Below, piece after piece: positions 1 to 6,502 of a stretch of DNA of 16,714 bases. The notes under the pieces were generated by a model. That model was not told where the DNA came from and did no database searches. It saw nothing but the letters and a program-made list of their open reading frames with translations. How positions within the stretch are numbered: position 1 is the stretch's first letter; each line of letters opens with the position of its first letter. The stretch is from the NCBI GenBank assembly GCA_035352715.1, contig DAOPYE010000058.1, forward strand, positions 1 through 16,714, given 5' to 3'. The position numbers and the translations under genes are program-made. This stretch comes from DAOPYE01 sp035352715 (GTDB lineage: Bacteria; Acidobacteriota; Holophagae; Holophagales; Holophagaceae).

Positions 1-1988
1 GTCGTGGGATCGAATTCCCAGCTTCCGATTCCCGCCTGGGCCTGGGCTGCCTCCAGTCGCATTTCGCTGAGCCGCAGCGAAGCTTCGGCCGCTTTCCGCT
101 GGCCGACATCCCGGCAATTGAGAATGACGCCTTGGATGTCGGGATCCTGGATCCAGTTCACGCCAACGGTCTCGAAGGGGATCCAGCTTCCGTCTTTGTG
201 GCGATAGCGGTATTCGGAACGATAGGCGATTCCGGGATTCGCAATGGCGTCCCGGAGGATGGCGGCAGCCTGTGGGAGGTCCTGGGGATGGATGTTATCC
301 AGTCCGTTTTGTCCGATCAGTTCCTGTGGTTCGTAGCCCAGGATGGTTTTGACGGGGCCCATGGCCTCTTTGAAGTTGCCCTCGGCGTCGATGATCAGGA
401 AGAGATCGTTGGAATTCTCCAGGAGCAGCTTCGTGCGCTTTTCGCTCTCCCGCAGGGCGTTCTCGATGCGCTTGCGCTCGGTGATGTCCTGGATGGTGCC
501 AGACAGGCCCAGCGGTTTCCCATGGTCATCCGTCTCGGCGCAGATGGCGATTTCCAGCACCCGTGGCGAGCACTTGGCCGGGTTGGTGCGGTATTCCATG
601 GTCGTGGCGAGGCCTGATTGGACGACTTGCCGGAATCCATCCTCGACGGCCGTTCGGTCGCTTGGGTGCACCAACTCGAGATAGTCCCGGAAGCATGGCG
701 GGTGTGGGCTGGGTTTCAGGTCAAAGAGGCGGTAGTTCTCCTTGGACCAGAACCCCTGGTCCAGGCCGAGATCCAGCGTCCAACTGCCGATGTGGGCATG
801 GCTCTGGGCGGCTTCCAGATGGGCTTCGCTCTCGCGCAGGGCGTTCTCGATGTGCTTGCGCTCGGTGATGTCCTGGATGGTGCCCGAAAGATGCAGCGGC
901 TTGCCCTGGGCATCGCAGTCGGCGCAAACGGTATTCTCCAGCACGCGCGGCGTGCACCGCGCCGGGTTGGTCCGGTATTCGCGCGTTGTGGTGACGCCTG
1001 TTTGGACCGATAGCTGGAAGGCCTCGGTGACGGTTGCTCGATCGTCCGGGTGCACCAGTTCGAGGTAATCCTGGAAGGTCGGGGGGAATGGGGCAGGTTC
1101 AAGGTCAAAAAGGCGATACATCTGCTTGGACCAGAAATCCCGGTTCAACCCGAGATCAAGTGTCCAGCTCCCCATGTGGGCGTGGGCTTGGGCGGCTTCC
1201 AGATGGGCCTCGCTTTCGCGCAAGGCGTTTTCGATGTTCCGATGTTCCGTGGTATCGTTCAGGATCACCAACCGCAGGGTTTTCCCATCCTGCTTAATCT
1301 CACGGGCCGTGAAGGCCGCGATGAACGAATGGCCGTCCTTTTTGCGCATGCGGAATTCCAGGCCACGGACCAAGGGCGTGTCTTTGACGGCGGCCACAAG
1401 GTGGTCGTGGTCCTCGGGGTGCTCCCAAAGGCCCAATTCCAGAGAGGTGTGCCCGATCAATTCTTCGCGTGAATAGCCAAACAGGTCTTCAAAAGCCTGG
1501 TTGATCTCAGCAAAGGTATTGTCCGTCGCGCGGGTGAGGCCCACCGCATCCGGAATCTGGTCGAAGATGCGCGCAAAGAAGGGCTCGTCAACCGGATCCC
1601 CGAAGGCGGACTTGAGCAAGGTCAGAGCGTAGCCGCAGCCCGGCGCATCTGGATCGATCAAGGCCGCTGTGAGCTTCAATGTCAGTGGACGACCATCCTT
1701 GAGAATGCAGAGGGTTTCCGCCGAGCAAGAACCGGAACCCGAAGACCCCAGCGTACGCTCGAACGCGTCGTGTCCAGGATGGAACAGCTGGGGATGCTGT
1801 CCGATCAGTTCTTCCCGGCTGTACCCCAGCAATTCAAGTGCCGGTTCGTTGAGCTCGCGGATGGTGTGATCTTCGCCGATCAGGAGGACGCCCATGGGCG
1901 AAACGCGAAGCAGGCTGCGCAACTCCAGCTCGCATGGGCTGGGATCGGAGCTTCGCGATGGATTGTTCGGATTTGGTGGGGTCGTCAT
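1..1988 (-). CDS. Multi-PAS domain sensory protein (C-terminus outside window)
   Basis: The reverse strand is open without a stop from an ATG at 1988 to base 1, giving about 662 residues; the 3' end is missing. At least five PAS/PAC units can be read, plus the start of a sixth: roughly residues 20-135, 138-250, 251-378, 379-506, 507-635, and 637 onward. Marks of the fold include the repeated GYSREELIG, the PAS_3-type GSWTLDLGL...FWSK...YRLFDL...LELVHP.DR, and PAC endings SGTIQDITERK. No signal peptide or membrane segment is visible, so it is probably a cytoplasmic sensor. The output domain (histidine kinase, GGDEF or other) lies beyond the edge and cannot be named. An in-frame stop lies three codons upstream of the ATG (TGA, then Leu/Val/Gln codons onward), and no clear Shine-Dalgarno precedes it, so a later start near residue 24-32 is possible. 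It lies 77 bp downstream of polA on the same strand. Confidence 0.88.
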   Translation of the reverse strand, partial: MTTPPNPNNPSRSSDPSPCELELRSLLRVSPMGVLLIGEDHTIRELNEPALELLGYSREELIGQHPQLFHPGHDAFERTLGSSGSGSCSAETLCILKDGRPLTLKLTAALIDPDAPGCGYALTLLKSAFGDPVDEPFFARIFDQIPDAVGLTRATDNTFAEINQAFEDLFGYSREELIGHTSLELGLWEHPEDHDHLVAAVKDTPLVRGLEFRMRKKDGHSFIAAFTAREIKQDGKTLRLVILNDTTEHRNIENALRESEAHLEAAQAHAHMGSWTLDLGLNRDFWSKQMYRLFDLEPAPFPPTFQDYLELVHPDDRATVTEAFQLSVQTGVTTTREYRTNPARCTPRVLENTVCADCDAQGKPLHLSGTIQDITERKHIENALRESEAHLEAAQSHAHIGSWTLDLGLDQGFWSKENYRLFDLKPSPHPPCFRDYLELVHPSDRTAVEDGFRQVVQSGLATTMEYRTNPAKCSPRVLEIAICAETDDHGKPLGLSGTIQDITERKRIENALRESEKRTKLLLENSNDLFLIIDAEGNFKEAMGPVKTILGYEPQELIGQNGLDNIHPQDLPQAAAILRDAIANPGIAYRSEYRYRHKDGSWIPFETVGVNWIQDPDIQGVILNCRDVGQRKAAEASLRLSEMRLEAAQAQAGIGSWEFDPT
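471..1238 (-). repeat. Tandem 384-bp duplication encoding two PAS domains
   Basis: Two adjacent 384-bp units (471-854 and 855-1238) each encode a 128-residue PAS+PAC block (residues 251-378 and 379-506 of the sensor). Both start with IENALRESEAHLEAA and end with SGTIQDITERK, and have equal length with no indel. The string IENALRESE recurs exactly 128 codons later at residue 507, where the next PAS starts. The copies share long identical stretches but have diverged at many sites, so this is an older in-frame duplication, not an assembly repeat. Confidence 0.9.
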
Positions 1989-2065
1989 GTCGGAAAAGAA
2001 CGGCTGAACAAGTCAGGCACCGGATACTTCTTCTCGGCAGATTAATGCTCTGGCCTGAATCCCGA

Positions 2066-4888
2066 TCACCCTTTGCTCGTCAGCCAGTTCGACCCGCTGT
2101 GGACTTCGGCCGCCAGGGCGACGCCCAGGGGACCCAGATCGTCGGCGCCTTCCATGGATTCCTTCAGGAGCGCTGATACACGATCCACTTCTTCGGGAGG
2201 GGCTTCCACCAGAAGTTCGTCGTGGACCTGGAGCAGCAGCTTGGCCTTCAGACCTTCTCGCTCCAGGGCGCGGTGTAGGCGCACCATGGCGCGGCGCATC
2301 AGGTCCGCCGCAGTGCCCTGGACAACGGTATTCACGGCTTCGCGCAGGCCCGCAGCTTTCAGCCCCTGGTTCTTCGATTCCAGCTCGGGGATGCGGCGCA
2401 CGCGGCCCCAGGCTGTGCGCACGAGGAACTCCTGGCTGGCCTGCTCTTTTGTTCCTTCGATCCACTGGGCGACCTTGGGCATGCGCTCAAAGTAGCGCGC
2501 GATGAAATCCTTGGCTTCCGCAAAGCTGATGCCCAGGTTCGAGGACAGCGCGTACGCGCCTTGCCCGTAGAGCAGGCCGAAGTTCACGGCCTTGGCGGCG
2601 CTCCGCTGCTCGGAAGCGACCTGATCCATGGGCACGCCCAGGACTTCCGAGGCGGTGCGGCGGTGGATATCCTCGCCGCGCTCGAAGGCACCCAGCAGCA
2701 CGGGATCCTGCGCCAGGGCGGCCACCACGCGCAGTTCGATCTGGCTGTAATCGGCATCCAGCAGCACCCAGCCCTCGCGGGGGACGAAAGCGGCCCGGAT
2801 GGCGCGGCCTTCTTGCGTGCGCACGGGGATGTTCTGCAGATTGGGTTCGCTGGAGGCCAGACGCCCCGTGGCCACGGCGGCCTGATGCAGCCGCGTATGC
2901 AGGCGGCCCGTCGTGGGGTTCACCATCAAGGGCAGGGCATCGATGTAGGTGCCCAGCAGCTTCTGCATCTGGCGATGCACCAGGAGCCGTTGCGCGATCT
3001 CGCCATCATCGCGCAGCGCCAGCTCGCTCAGCACCTCTTCATCCGTGGCTGGCGCCTTGGTCTTGTCGGTGCGCTTGAGCACCGGAAGCCCCAGCTTGTC
3101 GTAGAGGATCTTGCCCAGCTGGGCGGGGCTATTGAGATTGAAGGGCTCGCCCGCCAGCTCCATTACGCGTTTTTCCGCGGCGTCCCGGAGTGCCCGGAAC
3201 TGTTCGGAGAGTCCCGCCAGCACGTGGACATCCAGACGCACGCCCGTGCGCTCCAGGTCCGCCAGGACGGACACCAGGGGCAGGTCGACCTCCTCGTACA
3301 GCCGCACCAGGCGTGGGTCCGTGAGCTGCGCCTTCAGCTTGTCCGCGAGCTGCAGCGCGAGATCCGCATCCTCGGCGGCGTATTGGACAGCTCTGTCGAA
3401 TTCGGCCTCGTCGAAGCGTTTCTGGGCCTTGCCCTTGCCGACGATCTCCTCGAAGGCGATGGGGCGTATATCCAGGTGGCGGCTGCTGAGGTCATCCAGG
3501 TTGTGCCGCAGGCGCGATTCCAGCAGGAAGCTCAGCACCATGCTGTCGTCGCCCACGCCACAGACGGGAAGCCCATGGCGGGCCAGCACCTGGAGATCGT
3601 ATTTGAGATTCTGGCCGACCTTTTGGATGGCAGCGTCCGCAAACAGGGGGCCCAACAGGCGCCGCACCTCGCGGAAGGGGATGTTGCGCGGATCCAGGTA
3701 CGGAGCCAGCTCATCGAAGAAGATGTCGGGCTCTCCGCGCAGATCCAGCAGAGATTCCGGCAGGCCCGAATCCTCCAGGAGGCCGGGCAGGGCGCCTTCG
3801 GTTTCTGCGGTGGAGGGCTTCAGGTGGGCCAGCGGCACATACAGGCCCTCGTTCGCCTTCCAGGAAAGGCTGAGCCCCACGATGTGTCCGCGCGTGGGGT
3901 CCAGGCTGGTCGTTTCGGTGTCCAGTCCGAAGCGTCCCGCGGCACGGCAGGCCGAGACGGCCGCCGTCAGATCCTTGAGATTCGCCGCCGCGCGATAGAC
4001 GCGGGGCGTTGCGTTGGCTCCGGATGTGGAAACGGTTTCGCGGGAGGCCGTGAATTCCTTGGCGAGACCCTCGAAGCCCAGGCGCTTGAATGCTTCGCGA
4101 GCCTTGGCGCCATCGACGCCGGGATAAGCCAAGCCTTCCAGGGTCACGGGCAGGTCGAGATCCGTCACGACGGTGACCAGGCGCTTCACCAGCGGCAGGC
4201 GCTCCAGCGCAGCCTCCAGGCCTTCCCGGTGGGCCTTGCGCTTCAGCTCGCCGCGATGCGCCAGGATGGCGTCCAGATCGCCGTACTGCTCCACCAGATC
4301 CCTGGCGCCCTTTTCGCCGATGCCATCCACGCCCTTCACGTTATCGGAGGCATCCCCCATGAGCGTCAGCACGTCCACGACCTGGCGGGGCGCAACGCCG
4401 AAGCGCTCCTTTACGCCCGCCTCGTCGATCCAGACGTCGCCATCGCGGTTGTTCAGCACCTGGATGCCGGAGGTGTCGTCCACGAGTTGCAGCAGATCCT
4501 TGTCGGGGCTGATGATGACGGAAGGCATGCCCGCGGCGGCGGCGCGGCGCGCCAGGGTGCCCATGACATCGTCTGCCTCGAAGCCCGGCAGCTCCACGAT
4601 GGGAATGTTCAAGGCCTGCACCAGGTCGCGGATCAACGGGATCTGGGGCCGCAGGTCTTCGGGCATCTCGGCCCGGTTGGCCTTGTACTCGGGGTAGATC
4701 TGATGCCGAAACGTGGGCTCGGGCCGGTCGAAGACACAGGCCAGGTGCGTGGGCTGCTTATCGCGCACCAGCGCCAGCAGCATCCGCGCCATCGTGAGCG
4801 CCGCCCCGTTCTTCAAACGCAGGTTCGCGTAGTACGCCCGAAAGATGAGTGCAAAGGAGTCGACAAGAAAAAGTCTGGAATCAGGCAT
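2066..4888 (-). CDS. polA: DNA polymerase I
   Basis: A 940-residue family A polymerase for Okazaki-fragment processing and repair synthesis. All three activities look intact. The 5' nuclease domain (about 1-285) has the acidic sites FEADDVMG, SPDKDLLQL and LMGDASDNVKG. The 3'-5' exonuclease (about 300-525) keeps Exo I DTE (D323/E325), Exo II NLKYD (N427-D431) and Exo III YAAED (503-507), so proofreading should be active. The polymerase domain (about 530-940) has motif A DYSQIELR (D713), motif B with R762, K766 and NFGLLYG, and motif C VHDE (888-891). The F in NFGLLYG is the residue type that disfavours dideoxynucleotides. The ATG at 4888 has GAGG 7 nt upstream. A 36-codon ORF, itself a diverged copy of the polA start, ends inside the first codons of this gene. 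Confidence 0.98.
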   Translation of the reverse strand: MPDSRLFLVDSFALIFRAYYANLRLKNGAALTMARMLLALVRDKQPTHLACVFDRPEPTFRHQIYPEYKANRAEMPEDLRPQIPLIRDLVQALNIPIVELPGFEADDVMGTLARRAAAAGMPSVIISPDKDLLQLVDDTSGIQVLNNRDGDVWIDEAGVKERFGVAPRQVVDVLTLMGDASDNVKGVDGIGEKGARDLVEQYGDLDAILAHRGELKRKAHREGLEAALERLPLVKRLVTVVTDLDLPVTLEGLAYPGVDGAKAREAFKRLGFEGLAKEFTASRETVSTSGANATPRVYRAAANLKDLTAAVSACRAAGRFGLDTETTSLDPTRGHIVGLSLSWKANEGLYVPLAHLKPSTAETEGALPGLLEDSGLPESLLDLRGEPDIFFDELAPYLDPRNIPFREVRRLLGPLFADAAIQKVGQNLKYDLQVLARHGLPVCGVGDDSMVLSFLLESRLRHNLDDLSSRHLDIRPIAFEEIVGKGKAQKRFDEAEFDRAVQYAAEDADLALQLADKLKAQLTDPRLVRLYEEVDLPLVSVLADLERTGVRLDVHVLAGLSEQFRALRDAAEKRVMELAGEPFNLNSPAQLGKILYDKLGLPVLKRTDKTKAPATDEEVLSELALRDDGEIAQRLLVHRQMQKLLGTYIDALPLMVNPTTGRLHTRLHQAAVATGRLASSEPNLQNIPVRTQEGRAIRAAFVPREGWVLLDADYSQIELRVVAALAQDPVLLGAFERGEDIHRRTASEVLGVPMDQVASEQRSAAKAVNFGLLYGQGAYALSSNLGISFAEAKDFIARYFERMPKVAQWIEGTKEQASQEFLVRTAWGRVRRIPELESKNQGLKAAGLREAVNTVVQGTAADLMRRAMVRLHRALEREGLKAKLLLQVHDELLVEAPPEEVDRVSALLKESMEGADDLGPLGVALAAEVHSGSNWLTSKG

Positions 4889-4991
4889 GGTGAGCCTCGC
4901 CGAGCGTCAATGAGGTCTCGCGTATCGCCATCGGCGATACCGAGAGGATAAGGGCGAAGGAGTCGACAAGAAAAAGGCGCGGTTCAGGCAT
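4881..4991 (-). pseudogene. 36-codon ORF: diverged duplicate of the polA 5' end
   Basis: Starts at an ATG at 4991 and encodes MPEPRLFLVDSFALI, matching polA MPDSRLFLVDSFALI at 13 of 15 residues. It then departs from polA into unrelated sequence and stops with a TGA that overlaps polA codons 2-3 (8-nt overlap). Within the matched codons, four differences are synonymous (Arg, Phe, Ala, Leu codons), so the copy is not a fresh duplication. Homology ends at a 13-bp palindrome. It could be the remnant of a former polA start, left by gene replacement or insertion of a small element, or a leader ORF now coupled to polA translation. Whether it is translated cannot be told from sequence; its Shine-Dalgarno is weak. 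Confidence 0.6.
4916..4945. repeat. Palindrome between the two polA starts
   Basis: Perfect 8-bp arms GTATCGCC / GGCGATAC (4922-4929, 4933-4940) around a 3-nt loop are extended by TCTCG (4916-4920) pairing with CGAGA (4941-4945), with a single bulged C at 4921. This gives a 13-bp stem. In the polA transcript it would fold just upstream of the polA ribosome-binding site. There is no T-run on either side, so it is not a standard terminator. It may be a REP-like element, a protein site, or an RNA hairpin affecting polA translation. Confidence 0.7.
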
Positions 4992-5057
4992 GGCTTCAGT
5001 GTGGCAGGGCTTCGGGGGCGGCTCTATGGCTGGCGTTCATGGAAACAACGCGTCCGG

Positions 5058-5098
5058 TTGCCAGGATTACTTTTGGACAGCCTGCGGGGCCCTGGCAA
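5058..5098. repeat. Inverted repeat upstream of pta
   Basis: TTGCCAGG (5058-5065) and CCTGGCAA (5091-5098) are perfect 8-bp inverted arms separated by 25 nt, ending 18 nt before the pta Shine-Dalgarno. It could be a two-site operator or a leader hairpin. No convincing -35/-10 pair was identified here for pta. Confidence 0.4.
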
Positions 5099-5126
5099 AA
5101 TGGAGGATTCAAAAAGGAGTTTTTGC

Positions 5127-6137
5127 ATGCATGCCAATCATGAAGCCTGGTTCAAGACCTTTCGCGAGCGGGCCAAGGCCCTGGGTCGCCACATTGTTCT
5201 GCCGGAAGGCGTTGACGATCGCACGCTGTTTGCCGCCTCGAAGCTGATCCAGGAAGGCCTTTGCCGCGTCACGGTGTTGGGCAAGCCCAGCGCCATGCTG
5301 GCTCGCGCCAAGGACCTGAACATCTCGCTCGAAGGCGTCACGCTGCGCGATCCCGAGACGGACGCGGATCTCGCGACCTTCGCCAATGCTTTCTACGAGT
5401 CCCGCAAGCATAAGGGCATGACCGAGGAGAAGGCTCTGGAGACGGTCAAGCAGCCGCTCTACTTCGGTGGCCTGATGGTCAAGGCCAAGCAGGTGGATGG
5501 CTTCGTCGCCGGTGCCCTGAACACGACGGGCGACACGGTGCGCGCCGCGCTGCTGACCATCGGCTGCGCCAAGGGCGTCAAGACGGTTTCCAGCTTCTTC
5601 CTCATGGTTCACCCCGACGAGAAGTTCGGCGAGAAGGGCGCCATGATCTACAGCGATTGCGGCGTGGTGCCTGATCCCACGGTCGAGCAACTGGCCGACA
5701 TCACGCTGGCCTCTGCGGACACCTGCAAGGCCATGCTGGGCGTGGAGCCCAAGGTGGCCATGCTGTCCTTCAGCACCGCGGGCAGCGCCGAGCACGCCCT
5801 GGTGGACAAGGTGCGCGCGACGTTGGCTCTGGTGCGTGAGCGCCGTCCCGAACTGTGCGTCGATGGCGAGATGCAGTTCGATGCGGCCTCCATCCCCGCC
5901 ATCGGCCAGAAGAAGTTCCCCGGCTCGCCCGTCGCCGGTCAGGCCAACGTCTTCATCTTCCCCAACTTGGATGCCGGAAACATCTCGTACAAGATCTCCG
6001 AGCGCCTGGGTGGATGCACGGCCATGGGCCCCATGCTCCAGGGCCTCGCCATCCCCAGCAACGATCTGAGCCGTGGATGCACCGCCGAGGACATCGTCAG
6101 CACCACGATCCTGACGATACTGCAGACGGGGCACTGA
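5127..6137 (+). CDS. pta: Phosphate acetyltransferase
   Basis: A 336-residue single-domain phosphotransacetylase interconverting acetyl-CoA plus phosphate and acetyl phosphate plus CoA in the cytoplasm (acetate metabolism). Family marks are IVLPEGVDDRTL near the N-terminus, the central SDCGVVPDPTVEQLADI, and the C-terminal GPMLQGLAIPSNDLSRGC followed by AEDIV. Length fits the short Pta class, lacking the N-terminal domains of the long enterobacterial form. The frame is open further upstream, but the ATG at 5127 is chosen because AAGGAG (5114-5119) sits 7 nt before it and homology begins immediately after. No acetate kinase gene is adjacent. It is transcribed divergently from polA and ends at an intrinsic terminator. 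A phosphate butyryltransferase is the main alternative, but the C-terminal motif fits Pta better. Confidence 0.95.
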   Translation: MHANHEAWFKTFRERAKALGRHIVLPEGVDDRTLFAASKLIQEGLCRVTVLGKPSAMLARAKDLNISLEGVTLRDPETDADLATFANAFYESRKHKGMTEEKALETVKQPLYFGGLMVKAKQVDGFVAGALNTTGDTVRAALLTIGCAKGVKTVSSFFLMVHPDEKFGEKGAMIYSDCGVVPDPTVEQLADITLASADTCKAMLGVEPKVAMLSFSTAGSAEHALVDKVRATLALVRERRPELCVDGEMQFDAASIPAIGQKKFPGSPVAGQANVFIFPNLDAGNISYKISERLGGCTAMGPMLQGLAIPSNDLSRGCTAEDIVSTTILTILQTGH

Positions 6138-6160
6138 GTTTCGAATCTTTTCGAATAAGC

Positions 6161-6188
6161 AACGGCCGGAGCGATCCGGCCGTTTTTT
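6161..6188 (+). terminator. Intrinsic terminator after pta
   Basis: AACGGCCGGA (6161-6170), loop GCGA, TCCGGCCGTT (6175-6184): a perfect 10-bp stem followed by T's through 6188. It begins 24 nt after the pta stop and separates pta from the ilv operon. Confidence 0.93.
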
Positions 6189-6248
6189 GTTGGGTGCGCA
6201 GCGACGCGGTGATCTCGGAAAATTCTTTGCGCGGCCTTGAAAGAATCC

Positions 6249-6276
6249 TTCCACTTTTGTGGAGGAAGGGTATACT
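6249..6276 (+). promoter_or_regulatory. Probable promoter of the ilvBNC operon
   Basis: TATACT at 6271-6276 is a 5/6 match to the sigma-70 -10 box; TTCCAC (6249-6254) lies 16 bp upstream as a weak -35. The spacer contains an imperfect hairpin or dyad (CCTTCCAC TTTT GTGGAGGAAGG arms, 6247-6269). Transcription would begin near 6283, almost at the leader ATG at 6284, so the leader mRNA would be leaderless or nearly so. An alternative is a promoter further upstream, with GGAGGAAGGG (6261-6270) acting as Shine-Dalgarno for an in-frame GTG at 6278. Confidence 0.5.
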
Positions 6277-6283
6277 CGTGCCC

Positions 6284-6415
6284 ATGTTCACCGCGCCTTC
6301 CATTCCCAGCGTTCAGGTCGAGGCCTCCAGCCTTGCGCTGTCGCTTGCGGGCATTGGAACGGGTCTTGTAGGCCTCGTAGTACGGTTTAGAGGTCCGATC
6401 GCGGAGCAGGCGTAG
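6284..6415 (+). CDS. ilv operon leader peptide (branched-chain-rich)
   Basis: A 43-codon ORF ending in TAG just before an intrinsic terminator and ahead of ilvB. Thirteen of 43 residues are Leu, Val or Ile, concentrated in LALSLAGIGTGLVGLVV (residues 17-33). The cluster uses CTT, ATT and GTA codons, which are scarce in the neighbouring GC-rich genes; codons 28-33 read CTT GTA GGC CTC GTA GTA. The codons for residues 38-41 overlap the 5' arm of the antiterminator, placed so that a ribosome stalled on the control codons would leave it free while one reaching the stop would cover it. An in-frame GTG at 6278 could be the real start. A genuine small membrane protein is possible given the hydrophobic run, but the placement favours an attenuation leader. 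Confidence 0.75.
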   Translation: MFTAPSIPSVQVEASSLALSLAGIGTGLVGLVVRFRGPIAEQA

Positions 6416-6471
6416 CCTAGCAGTCCTTCCTACAGGCGCCCCGCGGTCCAAAAGACGCGGGGTGCTTTTTT
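6371..6471 (+). terminator. ilvBNC transcription attenuator
   Basis: Terminator: GCGCCCCGCG (6436-6445), 10-nt loop, CGCGGGGTGC (6456-6465), a 10-bp stem with one G-U pair, then six T's (6466-6471). It lies after the leader ORF stop and ends 31 nt before ilvB. Antiterminator: GATCGCGG (6397-6404) pairs with CCGCGGTC (6441-6448) over 8 bp with one U-G, consuming the terminator's 5' arm. A further 1:2 hairpin pairs GGCCTC (6371-6376) with GAGGTC (6390-6395) and contains the Val/Leu codons. This is the classic arrangement of ribosome-mediated attenuation by charged branched-chain tRNAs; energies were not computed. Confidence 0.8.
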
Positions 6472-6502
6472 ATTACCGCACCATCTTCGAAAGGAGAGAT
6501 CC

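Larger units (their letters stand above)
4844..4993 (-). repeat. Direct repeat pair at the polA start (47 bp each)
   Basis: Bases 4844-4890 and 4947-4993 align over 47 bp without gaps, sharing the plus-strand core AAGGAGTCGACAAGAAAAAG and the end TCAGGCATGG. Differences fall mainly at third codon positions and at codons 3-5. The first copy is the true polA start; the second is the start of the 36-codon ORF. The 56 bp between them contain the palindrome at 4916-4945. Confidence 0.85.

Noticed and set aside
2561..4951. Long plus-strand open frame (796 codons) opposite polA
   Set aside because: It is antisense to the fully motif-supported polA; its His/Gln/Ala-rich translation is typical of the complement of GC-rich coding DNA.
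5022..5048. Minus-strand TTGTTT...TAGAGC as a polA promoter
   Set aside because: Both boxes match poorly; nothing to support it over chance in this divergent gap.
6237..6276. TTGAAA (6237-6242) as -35 partner of TATACT
   Set aside because: The spacing is 28 bp, too long for a sigma-70 promoter; TTCCAC at 16 bp is weaker in sequence but correctly placed.
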